This document shows, in pieces, positions 33,800-43,136 of a DNA stretch of 64,000 bases (position 1 is its first letter; every line of letters starts with the position of its first letter). The stretch covers positions 1 through 64,000 of the forward strand of contig NZ_JAMLDX010000022.1 of assembly GCF_024211275.1 (NCBI RefSeq), in the 5' to 3' direction. The stretch comes from Sphingomonas tagetis. Its GTDB lineage: Bacteria > Pseudomonadota > Alphaproteobacteria > Sphingomonadales > Sphingomonadaceae. The translations under genes and the position numbers were made by a program. The notes below the pieces were generated by a model that was given only the letters and a program-made list of their open reading frames with translations, was not told the DNA's origin and did no database searches.

Positions 33800-36217
33800 C
33801 TAGGCGCGAGCGCGTGCGCCGCTTGGGTCATAGGCCGGTGCGTCGAGCAGCCGTGCCGGCCGGCGTTCGCCCAGGATCGACACCTCGAACCCATCCGCGT
33901 GCGCGAGCGCGTCACGCGCGACGTAGCCCATCGCGATACTGTGCCCGACACGATGACCATAGCCGCCGGAGGTCACGAAACCGACCATCTCGGTGCCCCG
34001 CCAGATCGGCTCATAACCTGCCGCGTCGGCGTCGCTCGCATCAACCGCAAAGGTCGCCAGCCGCCGCGCGCTAGGCGTGTCGCGTTCGCACAGCGCCGCG
34101 TCCCTGCCAACGAAACTGTCCTTTGCGAACTGGACGAATTGATCCAGTCCGGATGACCCGGCCGTATAGTCGCGGCTGAATTCACGCGACCAAATCCCGA
34201 TGCCTTTTTCCAGCCGCATCGAATTGAGCGCATGCACTCCGAAATCGGTGATCCTGAACGCCTCGCCAGCCTTGAGGATTGCGTCGTACAGGACGCGGCC
34301 CTGGTTCGCCGCGACATAGATCTCGTATGTCAGTTCGCCAGTGAGCGACAGGCGGGCAACCGTCGCCGGCACCAGACCGATGTCGATGCGGCGGACGGTG
34401 AAGGGGGTGAAGCCTGCCGCCGAAACATCGGCACGTGTCAGCGATTGGAGCAGTTCGCGCGCCTTGGGTCCGACCAGATGGATGCCCGCCAGCTCGTCGG
34501 TCAGGTTGCGAAATGCAGCGCCGTCCGCTGGAAGGTGCTGGTCGAACCAGCGGCCGTGCCAGGTCTGGAGATAGCCCGATCCGAACAGCAGAAACCGGGT
34601 TTCGTCGGTCCGCATGACGGTAAGATCGCCCATCAGGCGGCCGCTTTCCGACAGCAGCGGCGCCAGCCGAACCCGGCCGATCGACGGCATTCTGCAGGCT
34701 AGGATGCGGTCGAGCGCCCCGGCGGCATCCGGGCCGCTGACTTCGTATTTCGCGAACGAGCAGGCGTCGAGCACGCCGACACCGTCACGCACCGCTGCGA
34801 CTTCGGCAGCGACCGCCTCGAACGCATTCGAGCGCTTGAGCGAGGGAATCTCCACGGCTTCTTCGCCCTCGCGCGCGAAATAGAGCGGCATCTCCAGCCC
34901 ATAGCTGACCCCGAACACCGCGCGGCGCGATTTGAGCGCATCGTACAGGACATCGGTCTTGGCTGGCCGACCGGCGGGCCAATATTCGTTCGGATAGGCG
35001 AGCACGAAGCGCTTGGAATAGAATTCGCTGGCGCGTTCGATGACATAGGCTTCGCTTGCATAGGGGCCGAAGCGCGCGACATCCATTGCGAAGATGTCGG
35101 TCGAGGGCTCGCCGTTGATGATCCATTCGGCGATCGAAAGGCCGACACCGCCGCCTTGGGCGAAGCCGGCCATGACGCCGCATGCCGACCAATAGTTCGG
35201 CACGCCGCGCACAGGCCCGATCAACGGGTTGCCGTCCGGGGCGAAGGTGAAAGGGCCGTTGACGATGCGCCGGATGCCCGCCGCGGCCACCGCCGGGAAG
35301 CGGGCATAGCCTTTCACCAGTGCGTCGCCGATCCGTTCGAGCTGCGGCGGCAGCAATTCGGTGTCGCCATAGTCCCACGGTGTACCCGCAACCGCCCACG
35401 GCGTGGCATCCTTTTCGTACACGCCGACCAGCATGCCGCCGCGCTCCTGGCGCATGTAGATTTCGGCGTCGAGGTCGAGGATCAGCGGGAGCTCGTCCTT
35501 GCCCAGCGCCATCACCTCAGGGATGTCGTCGGTCAGCAGATAGTGATGCTCCATGGGGATCAACGGCAGATCGATCCCGACCATCGCGCCCATCTCGCGC
35601 GCCCACAAGCCGGCGGCGTTGACGACATGCTCGGCCTCGATCGTACCCTGATCAGTTACGACGTGCCAGCTGCCGCGACCGGTGGGTTTGAGGTCAACGA
35701 CGCGGGTGTGGCGATAGATTTCCGCGCCCGCCATGCGCGCAGCCTTCGCATAGGCATGGGTTGCGCCGGACGGATCGACATGGCCTTCGTTGCGATCGTA
35801 CAGCGCGCCCAGCACATCGGTCGTGTCGACCAGTGGGCAGAGCGCCTTGATCTCGGCTGCCCCGAGCAGCTCGGTCTCCAATCCGAGCACACGATGGCGC
35901 GCATGATCGGCGCGGAGAAAATCCCATCGGGCCTGCGTCGCGGCGATGTTGAGGCCGCCGGTCATGTGCATCCCGACATCCTGCCCGGACAACGCCTCGA
36001 TTTCCTTGTACAGCCTGATCGTATAGGATTGCAGTGCCGCAATGCCGGGATCGCTGTTCAACGCGTGGAAGCCGCCTGCAGCATGCCAGCTCGAACCGGC
36101 CGTCAATTCCTTACGCTCGATGAGGGCGACATCGGTCCAGCCGAGTTTCGTCAGGTGATACAGGATGCTGCACCCGACCACGCCGCCGCCGATCACTGCC
36201 ACCCGAACATGTGATTT
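33800..36217 (-). CDS. Dimethylglycine/sarcosine dehydrogenase-like FAD-folate protein
   Basis: The 805-residue protein joins an N-terminal FAD-dependent amine oxidase domain (about 1-380; VRVAVIGGGVVGCSILYHL near the start) to a C-terminal aminomethyltransferase folate domain (about 430-800). This architecture belongs to dimethylglycine and sarcosine dehydrogenases. The tract SSWHAAGGFHALNSDPG contains the histidine that binds FAD covalently in the family. GTG at 36217 is chosen because GGAGAG stands seven bases upstream. It probably removes an N-methyl group from dimethylglycine or a similar amine, making methylene-THF. It is divergent from the ornithine-cyclodeaminase-like gene across a shared operator. 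Confidence 0.9.
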   Translation of the reverse strand, partial: KSHVRVAVIGGGVVGCSILYHLTKLGWTDVALIERKELTAGSSWHAAGGFHALNSDPGIAALQSYTIRLYKEIEALSGQDVGMHMTGGLNIAATQARWDFLRADHARHRVLGLETELLGAAEIKALCPLVDTTDVLGALYDRNEGHVDPSGATHAYAKAARMAGAEIYRHTRVVDLKPTGRGSWHVVTDQGTIEAEHVVNAAGLWAREMGAMVGIDLPLIPMEHHYLLTDDIPEVMALGKDELPLILDLDAEIYMRQERGGMLVGVYEKDATPWAVAGTPWDYGDTELLPPQLERIGDALVKGYARFPAVAAAGIRRIVNGPFTFAPDGNPLIGPVRGVPNYWSACGVMAGFAQGGGVGLSIAEWIINGEPSTDIFAMDVARFGPYASEAYVIERASEFYSKRFVLAYPNEYWPAGRPAKTDVLYDALKSRRAVFGVSYGLEMPLYFAREGEEAVEIPSLKRSNAFEAVAAEVAAVRDGVGVLDACSFAKYEVSGPDAAGALDRILACRMPSIGRVRLAPLLSESGRLMGDLTVMRTDETRFLLFGSGYLQTWHGRWFDQHLPADGAAFRNLTDELAGIHLVGPKARELLQSLTRADVSAAGFTPFTVRRIDIGLVPATVARLSLTGELTYEIYVAANQGRVLYDAILKAGEAFRITDFGVHALNSMRLEKGIGIWSREFSRDYTAGSSGLDQFVQFAKDSFVGRDAALCERDTPSARRLATFAVDASDADAAGYEPIWRGTEMVGFVTSGGYGHRVGHSIAMGYVARDALAHADGFEVSILGERRPARLLDAPAYDPSGARARA

Positions 36218-36271
36218 CACGCCATCTCTCCAATCTGGCCGCGCGCCGCAAAATGCGCTTGAACAGGTACA

Positions 36272-36285
36272 ATGCACATGTGTAT
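36272..36285. promoter_or_regulatory. Operator ATGCACATGTGTAT between divergent units
   Basis: One mismatch from the consensus in the left arm. It lies 55 bases before the dehydrogenase GTG and 74 bases before the ornithine-cyclodeaminase-like ATG, so it could control both directions. Confidence 0.6.
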
Positions 36286-36358
36286 CGTGTTTGCAATCAG
36301 CGAATTGCTGGCCACTCGCCGACCTGGTGAGGCTGTCAGCACGACAGGAGGATCGCCA

Positions 36359-37318
36359 ATGTTGTGCCCCACCTACGACGCTTCCACGGTGCGTGAGCTT
36401 CTCGATTATGACGGATGTATCGCGGCAGTGAGAGAAGCGATGGCAGAATTTACCGCCGCCGGGACCGTCCAGCCGCTCCGCCAGATCATGCAGCTTTCAC
36501 CGGGTCGACTGTTCGCGCTGATGCCTGGCACGCTGCCTGAGCCGCAAGGCTTCGGCGCGAAGGTGATCACCGCCTTTGCCGATCCGGACGCCCCTGGGCG
36601 CACGCCGCATCAGGGGATCGTCGTTCTGTTCGACGCGAGCTCCGGCGCGCCGGTCTGCATCGCCGATGCCGGCGAGGTGACGCATATCCGGACCGCAGCG
36701 GCAACCGCTGTCGCGACGGATGCGCTGGCACGTGCCAACGCTACCTCGCTTACGATCTTCGGTTGCGGGGCTCAGGCCAGGACTCATTTGCGCGCGATTG
36801 CGCGCGTAAGGTCGCTTGAACGCGTGACGGTTTGGGGACGGGACGCGGCGCGCGCGTCGGCCTTTGCATCGAGCATGGCGGCGGAGAGCGGGCTCGATGT
36901 CCGCGCCGAGCCGGACGGGGCAACGGCGGCGCAGGCGGACATCATCTGCACGGTCACCGGCTCGCCGACGCCAGTGCTGCTGGGCGAGTGGGTCGCGCCC
37001 GGCACGCATGTCAACGCGGTGGGATCAAGCCACGCCGGTCCGGTCGAGGTCGACACCGAGCTCGTCCTGGCCAGCCGGTACATCGCCGATAGCCGCGCAT
37101 CGGCGAGGGCGGCAGCAGCGGAGCTTATCGTCGCGCGCGAGGCGGGCGCGCTGACGGACGACCATATCGTCGCGGAAATCGGCCAAGTGCTGCTGGGTCA
37201 GGTTGCGGGCCGCACCGGCGATCTCGACATCACCTTCTACAAATCACTGGGCCATATCGTGCAGGATCTGGCGGCAGTGCGCTACCTTCACGCGCGCGCG
37301 GTCACGCGAAACGATTAA
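36359..37318 (+). CDS. Ornithine cyclodeaminase/mu-crystallin-family protein
   Basis: The 319-residue protein is of the ornithine cyclodeaminase/mu-crystallin family, NAD(P)-dependent enzymes acting on amino acids or imines. The Rossmann motif LTIFGCGAQARTHLRAIARV lies near residues 122-140, and the N-terminal part has the substrate-binding LRQIMQLSPGRLFALMPG. The ATG at 36359 follows AGGAGG; the longer frame lacks a ribosome site. It leads the Rieske oxygenase by 30 bases on the same strand. Members include ornithine cyclodeaminases, alanine dehydrogenases and ketimine reductases; which of these applies cannot be told. Confidence 0.88.
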   Translation: MLCPTYDASTVRELLDYDGCIAAVREAMAEFTAAGTVQPLRQIMQLSPGRLFALMPGTLPEPQGFGAKVITAFADPDAPGRTPHQGIVVLFDASSGAPVCIADAGEVTHIRTAAATAVATDALARANATSLTIFGCGAQARTHLRAIARVRSLERVTVWGRDAARASAFASSMAAESGLDVRAEPDGATAAQADIICTVTGSPTPVLLGEWVAPGTHVNAVGSSHAGPVEVDTELVLASRYIADSRASARAAAAELIVAREAGALTDDHIVAEIGQVLLGQVAGRTGDLDITFYKSLGHIVQDLAAVRYLHARAVTRND

Positions 37319-37348
37319 GGCGATCGATCGCGAGCACAGGAGAGGTAC

Positions 37349-38593
37349 ATGCTGACCAAACAGGAATGGACCGCCGATCGTCGTGCCGGCTTTGCCGCGT
37401 TGCTCGGGCGGCAACGGCCTGGCTGGTCGCTCGAGCAGCCCTTCTATCTCGATCCGACAATCTATGCGCTTGAGCGCGAATTGTGGTTTCCGCGCCAATG
37501 GATAGTGATGGCGCATGTGTCCGAGCTGCCGCGACGCGGCGATCGCATCGTTCGCGACCTGTTTGGTGAAGAGATCATCATCGTCAATGCCGGCACGGAT
37601 GGCTTTCACGCCTTTTACAATGTCTGCACGCATCGCGGTTCACGTATCTGTCGCGACGAGACGCGCACGCCAAACCTCGTCTGCCCCTATCATGCGTGGG
37701 GCTTTCGCCTGACTGGCGAGCTGCTGAGCGGCCGGGACTTGCCCGAGGGTGCCGACAAGGCTGAACTCGGCCTGCACCGGATCGGCGTGCGGGAGGCCGG
37801 CGGGTTGATCTTCTGCGGGCTGGACGAGGAAAGTCTGCCTGACCTTGCGCCAGCGCTAGACACGCTGCTCCCTGCGCTGCGCCATCACGGGTTCCATAAC
37901 GCGCGCATTGCCGAACGCCGTTCCTATCCGACATCGGCCAACTGGAAGCTGGTGCTCGAGAATTTCTTTGAGTGCTATCATTGCCGGCCATCGCACCCCG
38001 AATATTTCCGGATGAACGGACATGTTGCGGCGACCGCGGTCAGCGACGAGGTGGCGGCCGCGGAGTGGGAAGGGGGCGTTAGCGCATGGCGCGAGCAGGC
38101 TGTTGCACCGGCGCTCGATCGCGTCGTGCGCCATGCCGGCGATATCGACGAGGTCAAATACTCGCTGTACCGCCAGCCGATCGGGCTTGGCCGTGACACC
38201 CAGTCGCACGATGGCAAGCCAATCGCGCCATTGATGGGCGATTTCACGCACTACGACGGCGGGGAAACCGCCATGCATCTCGGACGGCTAAGCTTTGCCG
38301 GCTGCTACAACGACCATGCCGTCATCTTCCAGTTCATGCCGCGCGGCGTGGAGGAAACGAATGTCGTCGCGACTTGGCTGGTCGATGCCGATGCGGACCC
38401 CGGCACCTTGGACATCGGCTCGCTAACCTTCATGTGGGACGTGACGACCAAGCAGGACAAGCGGATCATCGAAGACAATGCCGCTGGCGTGCGCTCGCGT
38501 GCCTATCGGCCGGGGCCCTACACTGCACTGGAATCGCAGTCCGCCTCCTTCGTGGCATCCTACCTTGAAATAATGGGCCGGCTGGTTGGTTAG
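37349..38593 (+). CDS. Rieske non-haem iron oxygenase, betaine-demethylase-like
   Basis: The 414-residue oxygenase alpha subunit has the Rieske cluster motifs C93-x-H95 and C112-x-x-H115 (NVCTHRGS and VCPYHAWGF) and the mononuclear iron ligands H211 and H216 in ENFFECYHCRPSHPEY, near the E-x-x-Y-H-C-x(4)-H-P-E signature of quaternary-amine demethylases such as glycine betaine and stachydrine oxygenases. No dedicated reductase lies next to it. With the dimethylglycine-dehydrogenase-like and sarcosine oxidase genes it would complete a betaine to glycine route. It shares an operon with the ornithine-cyclodeaminase-like gene. Confidence 0.88.
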   Translation: MLTKQEWTADRRAGFAALLGRQRPGWSLEQPFYLDPTIYALERELWFPRQWIVMAHVSELPRRGDRIVRDLFGEEIIIVNAGTDGFHAFYNVCTHRGSRICRDETRTPNLVCPYHAWGFRLTGELLSGRDLPEGADKAELGLHRIGVREAGGLIFCGLDEESLPDLAPALDTLLPALRHHGFHNARIAERRSYPTSANWKLVLENFFECYHCRPSHPEYFRMNGHVAATAVSDEVAAAEWEGGVSAWREQAVAPALDRVVRHAGDIDEVKYSLYRQPIGLGRDTQSHDGKPIAPLMGDFTHYDGGETAMHLGRLSFAGCYNDHAVIFQFMPRGVEETNVVATWLVDADADPGTLDIGSLTFMWDVTTKQDKRIIEDNAAGVRSRAYRPGPYTALESQSASFVASYLEIMGRLVG

Positions 38594-38598
38594 TCTCG

Positions 38599-38612
38599 AT
38601 ACATTACTGTCT
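38599..38612. promoter_or_regulatory. Operator ATACATTACTGTCT before MFS transporter 1
   Basis: One mismatch from the consensus (TGTCT). It is fused to a TTGACA -35 hexamer at 38612-38617, just like the receptor promoters. It gives this transporter its own promoter right after the Rieske gene. Confidence 0.65.
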
Positions 38613-38646
38613 TGACAACCCAGGACCGCGACATGAAGCTGCCGAA

Positions 38647-39987
38647 ATGACGGATCTCGAGCAGAAAGCAGGGCGTAACCTGACCGGTGGAAGGACACCG
38701 GCTTTCGAGATGCGCGGTACGCTCGCCGTCCTCACACTATTTGTATTTTTAAACTATCTCGATCGGTACGCGCTCTCGATCCTGCTTGAACCAATCAAGA
38801 CGGACCTGCGCCTGTCGGACACGCAGATCGGCTTGCTGACTGGCGCGGCGTTCGCGCTGCTCTATTCAACCATGGCGCTGCCGGTGGCGCGGCTCGCGGA
38901 GCATGGGAACCGCATCTATGTGCTTGTCGGTGCTGTTCTGATCTGGAGTTCCGGTACGGCGTTGTGCGGTGTTGCCGGCGGCTTTGTCGGCTTGTTCCTC
39001 GCGCGGATGCTGGTGGGGCTGGGCGAGTCCGGCGCCATCGCGCCGGCGCAATCGATCATCGGTGATGGCGTGCCGTTGGCTCGACGCGGCAGCGCGCTCG
39101 CCATCCTAAGCACAGGAGGTGCGCTGGGCACCGCCTTGGCTCCGGCGATCGGCGGCGCGCTGGAGACGAAGTTCGGCTGGCGCGGGGCGTTTCTGGCGCT
39201 CGGCGCGATCGGGTTGCCGGTGGCTGTACTCGTGCTAGCGATGGCCAAGGATCCGCCGCGCGGGCATAGCGACGGGCTGAGTGGGTCGGCGAGCAGGCCG
39301 CCGCCGTTCATGGTCGCAATCAAGCGGCTGTTCGCGCGGCCATCCTTCGCCTTGCTCGTACCTGCCATGGTGGCAACCGGGCTTGCCGAATACAGCTTCT
39401 TTCTGTGGCTGCCTTCCTATTTTGCCCGGGCCTTCGGCGAAACGACCATTGCCATCGGGACTCAGCTGACCCTGTTTCAGGGCGTGCCGCTGCTTGCGGG
39501 CACGATGCTAGGTGGCGTGCTGTGCGATCGACTGATTCGGCGCGACATGCGCTGGATGGCGTGGCTGCCCGCGCTTGGCACGCTGGTCGCGGCGGCGTCC
39601 ATGTGTTTGCTGTTTCTGCTGCGCAGCAAGGAGTTGGCACTGGCGATGCTGATCATACCGTCGATTGCATGCGGCCTCTACCTCGCCCCTGCTTACGCGA
39701 TGATTCAGACATTGGCCGGCGCGCGGTCGCGCGCGACCGCGACGGCAGTTCTGACCTTTCTGGTCAATATCATCGGCCTCGGGCTGGGGCCCGTACTGAT
39801 CGGTGGCATCAGCGACCTGTTGCATGCCCGCTTTGGCGATGATTCGCTGCGCTATGCCTTGTTCGTCGTGCCACCGCTCTACGTCATTTCAGGCCTCGCC
39901 TATCTTGCGGTGTCGCTCCGCTTTCGCGCGGGCCTGGCGAGTGTCGCACAGGAAAACGTCACACTTTCTGATGTGTCCGACACGTGA
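38647..39987 (+). CDS. MFS transporter 1 (spinster-like subgroup)
   Basis: The 446-residue protein has about 12 predicted membrane spans. The first span region reads FLNYLDRYALSILLEPIK and the second LLTGAAFALLYSTMALPVARLAEHG, matching the spinster-like MFS group common in sphingomonads. A cytoplasmic loop lies between spans 6 and 7 (around residues 205-225). Transporter 3 at 43137 has the same opening (IADRYILSTLIEPIR) and is a paralogue. The gene has its own operator-bearing promoter. The substrate is unknown. Confidence 0.88.
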   Translation: MTDLEQKAGRNLTGGRTPAFEMRGTLAVLTLFVFLNYLDRYALSILLEPIKTDLRLSDTQIGLLTGAAFALLYSTMALPVARLAEHGNRIYVLVGAVLIWSSGTALCGVAGGFVGLFLARMLVGLGESGAIAPAQSIIGDGVPLARRGSALAILSTGGALGTALAPAIGGALETKFGWRGAFLALGAIGLPVAVLVLAMAKDPPRGHSDGLSGSASRPPPFMVAIKRLFARPSFALLVPAMVATGLAEYSFFLWLPSYFARAFGETTIAIGTQLTLFQGVPLLAGTMLGGVLCDRLIRRDMRWMAWLPALGTLVAAASMCLLFLLRSKELALAMLIIPSIACGLYLAPAYAMIQTLAGARSRATATAVLTFLVNIIGLGLGPVLIGGISDLLHARFGDDSLRYALFVVPPLYVISGLAYLAVSLRFRAGLASVAQENVTLSDVSDT

Positions 39988-40058
39988 GAACGCGTTCAGC
40001 CACGACCGGCAAGCGCTCCGTGCCGAACATCGCAAATCACCAACTGAGGGTTGCTACG

Positions 40059-41765
40059 TCATTTGTAGCTGATCACTGTCGGTCCTCCGACCAGATAGCG
40101 ATGCACGACGGGAGATCCGGCCCGCTTCACGACCCACGTTACCTGCGGATCGACGAGGACATTCGGTGCGCTGTGCGCGACGTGTGCGGTTACCGCTTGG
40201 AAGGACGAGGATCGAGTCACCCTCGACCCGGCCGCTCGCTGCGGCGCGTGATGCCGGAAGGAGTCCAGTGACCTTGTAGGTGCAACCAGAAACGAATTTT
40301 CCGACATGCCGCGTTCCGGCCGAGCGCGCTTGTCCGGCTGGCGCGTGAAGCACGGGCCAAAGGCGCTCTCGCGCGGCACCGTCAGCTTCCCGGCAGGCAT
40401 ATCATTCAATCCAGTTGTGCCACCCGCACCCAGTTCGGCAGCCAACAGCGCGCGCCAGCTCGTCTGGTGATAGCGCTGGCCGCCACGGCGGCGGGCAAGC
40501 ATGGCGAGCACCAGATCGTCGAGCGAGCGCTTATCCCGCGACCGCGCCCGCACTGCGGCATCAAGCGTCTTGATGTAAACGAAGCCCTGACTTTAAGGCA
40601 CTGACTGGGCCGCGCCACCCGCCCAGCTTTGTTCGTTGCTCTGTTTATACGGAACGTTGATCAAGGGACTAACATTTTAGGCATCGGTCATGATCCCGAT
40701 TTCACGTGCGGCATCCACGACATCGATCAGACCCGCGCGAAGCGGCAACCGGATTTTGTAGAATGCGACCAAGCCCTCTCAGAAGAACGCGGTGGCGCCA
40801 TTATCACCATCCAGCCCACCGAAGAAATGACGAACCATTTCATGCGTAGACATGATGCGCCGCGAGGCGTCGCTCATCGCGCCTAGCCATATTCGAGCAT
40901 GACGCCACCATTCGAGGCGCCACCGCCATCCCGCGGGCGTGCATAAGGACGCACGAGCAGCGTATAGGGTCGCCTCGAAGGATCCGCGAAGAACTGCCGG
41001 AAGACATCGAAGGATCGGACCGACCAGGCACTTGCGCGCCCGGCGTCCAAGGGCGGCGAACCGATCCAATATGCGTTGAATGCCCATGCCGGATCATCGA
41101 TGCCGTTGAGCTTGCCCGCCAGGAAGAAGGTCGGGTAGGCCTCCATCGGGGCGAAATCGCCGTCGAAGCCCGCCTCGCCACGCGTCGATAACGCGCGTGC
41201 ACCCAGCATCGCGCGGTCAAGCCCCTACTCGAGTTGAGTCGTACCTTCGGCGCTTCGAGCGGGAGAAGCAGGAAGGAGAAATAGGCGCCGCCCGCGCCGC
41301 CCTCCGCGCCGCGCAGGTCAAAAGATGAAGCTTGGCTTGCGCGGAGCAAGCGCCGGCGTGACGAGGTCTTCATAAGCGCGCCTGGTCGGGCCGCGCGTCC
41401 GGCGCAGCTGCGTGAAGCTGCGCAGTTGCAAGGGCATACCGGGCGCCGGCGTATCAACTGCCAATCGCATTGGCAGGCTGCCCGCATCATTGCGAAACAC
41501 GACATCGCTTTCGCGATAGGCTTGTCCCAACGTCAATGCGACACGCGCCGGAACTGAAACCAGAACTCGCCCAGGCTCGCCATCGAGTCCGACAAAGGTC
41601 TGCGATCCGAATGCGCGCGACCGCGCCACCTTCGATGACTGGCCCGAGCAGCGCCGTGACGCGCGGCGGTGCGCTTGCCGCCGCAGCGGCCGCAACCTTG
41701 GACACCGCTGCATCGGTGCCGGCGGTCATGGAGGTCAGGAGAGCAATTACGGCCCGGAGTTTCAT
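40059..41765 (-). pseudogene. Degenerate M61-type (glycyl aminopeptidase-like) peptidase gene
   Basis: Fragments in several frames together span about 569 codons, fitting one secreted M61 peptidase: an N-terminal signal-like MKLRAVIALLTSMTAGTDA (from 41765), then GGAYFSFLLLPLEAPKVRL, FDGDFAPMEAYPTFFLAGKL with YWIGSPPLDAG, then STHEMVRHFFGGLDG and the closing SLDDLVLAMLARRRGG and SILVLPS pieces. The HEMVH zinc motif reads HEMVR, the following W-F-x-E-G-L reads FF-stop-EGL, and there are at least three frame changes. I infer a dead gene. The first 150 residues do not match M61 in my memory, so they may be a divergent N-domain. Confidence 0.7.
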
Positions 41766-41818
41766 GGCTGTTTCAGCAAATCCTCCGACAATTGACGCTA
41801 CGCGTCGGCGAGTTCACA

Positions 41819-41832
41819 GTACACAGCTGTAT
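41819..41832. promoter_or_regulatory. Operator GTACACAGCTGTAT between M61 remnant and MFS 2
   Basis: One mismatch from the consensus in the left arm. It sits in the 130-base gap between the dead M61 gene (minus) and the AAHS-type transporter (plus). Both genes would have been in the regulon. Confidence 0.55.
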
Positions 41833-41895
41833 TGCTAATTGTCTCTGCCCGAGAGGGTACGGTTACGAGGCAATGCGCGTTGTGGGGAGCAGGAC

Positions 41896-43071
41896 GTGAA
41901 CAGGCAGTCGAGCAGTTTCACTTTCACGTTGGCGCTGTGCTTTGCGCTCGCTGTGATCGAGGGCTTCGATTTGCAGTCGGCAGGCGTGGCTGCGCCGTTG
42001 ATGGGACCAGCCTTCGGTCTGACGCCTCCGCAAATGGGATGGGTGTTCAGCGCTGCAATCATCGGGTTGACGCTGGGCGCGGTGACCGGCGGGCGGCTGT
42101 CCGACCAGTTCGGCCGAAAACCCTTACTGATTGGCTCGCTTCTGCTGTTCGGTACCTTCTCGTTGCTGACGGCTGCGTCGGTCGACGTGCCGATGCTGGT
42201 AGCGATGCGATTTCTCACCGGGCTGGGCCTCGGTGGCGCGTTTCCGATCCTCATCGCGATCGTGGCAGATGCCAGCCCGCCCTCGCGCTTGTCTGCTTCG
42301 GTCGCCACAGTCTATGCCGGGATGCCGACTGGCGGCGCGGCTGCGGCGGCACTGTCTTGGTCTGGACTCCACGCCGGGTGGGCGACCGTCTTCATTGTGG
42401 GCGGGATCGTGCCGTTACTCATGCTCGTGCCGGCGTTGATGTGGCGACCGGATCATCAGCCTCGGCCAGCGAGACGTTCGGGGACGAGCTTGAGCCGGGC
42501 GCTGTTCGCAAATGGCAGGGTCACGCGCACGCTGTTGCTATGGGCTGGGTCGTTCAGCGCATTGATCGTCCTGTACCTGCTGCTCAACTGGTTGCCATCG
42601 CTGCTGGTCGAGCGCGGGATCGGGCGGCAACAGGCGATGGCGATACAAATCATCTTCAATTTATGCGGTGCCGCCACAGCCTATCTTTGCGGCGTTGCGC
42701 TCGATCGGGTCGATCCACGTCGAGTCGCCTTGCTTGCCGGTGCCGCGACGATCGTCGCGTTGGGGATGCTGGCAGTCGCGCCGCCGTTCGGCCTGTATGC
42801 TGCTGCGGCGATCGCCGGCGGCGGGGTGATGGCGATCCAGTCGATTGTCTACGCTACCGCGCCCGTCTGCTATCCGCCCGATATACGCGGCCTGGGCGTC
42901 GGCGCGGTCGTCTCGGTCGGCCGCATGGGATCGATCCTGGGTCCTTTGCTTGCGGCCGGGCTCGTCGCGATCGGTGTCAGCGGCGCGATGGTGCTTGGGG
43001 CGCTGGTACCGATCGCCATTGTCAGCACGGTGGCACTGCATGCGCTATCCGCGCGTCGCCCATCCACTTAG
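41896..43071 (+). CDS. MFS transporter 2 (aromatic acid:H+ symporter type)
   Basis: The 391-residue protein has about 12 membrane spans and the AAHS-type motifs FALAVIEGFDLQSAGVA in span 1 and GGRLSDQFGRKPLLIGS in the 2-3 loop. The GTG at 41896 follows GGAGCAGGAC, so the longer frame from 41839 is not used. AAHS carriers take up benzoate-like aromatic acids or related organic acids. It is followed by transporter 3 with a 65-base gap, and these two may be co-transcribed. Confidence 0.88.
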   Translation: MNRQSSSFTFTLALCFALAVIEGFDLQSAGVAAPLMGPAFGLTPPQMGWVFSAAIIGLTLGAVTGGRLSDQFGRKPLLIGSLLLFGTFSLLTAASVDVPMLVAMRFLTGLGLGGAFPILIAIVADASPPSRLSASVATVYAGMPTGGAAAAALSWSGLHAGWATVFIVGGIVPLLMLVPALMWRPDHQPRPARRSGTSLSRALFANGRVTRTLLLWAGSFSALIVLYLLLNWLPSLLVERGIGRQQAMAIQIIFNLCGAATAYLCGVALDRVDPRRVALLAGAATIVALGMLAVAPPFGLYAAAAIAGGGVMAIQSIVYATAPVCYPPDIRGLGVGAVVSVGRMGSILGPLLAAGLVAIGVSGAMVLGALVPIAIVSTVALHALSARRPST

Positions 43072-43136
43072 CGCGCCGCGTCGGCAGCTGTACTGACTGG
43101 GCCGGATATCAACTGTGTTCGAGACGAGGGGGTAAC

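Noticed and set aside
41832..43136. N-terminal extension of MFS transporter 3
   Set aside because: It overlaps transporter 2 in another frame; the strong ribosome site is at 43137.
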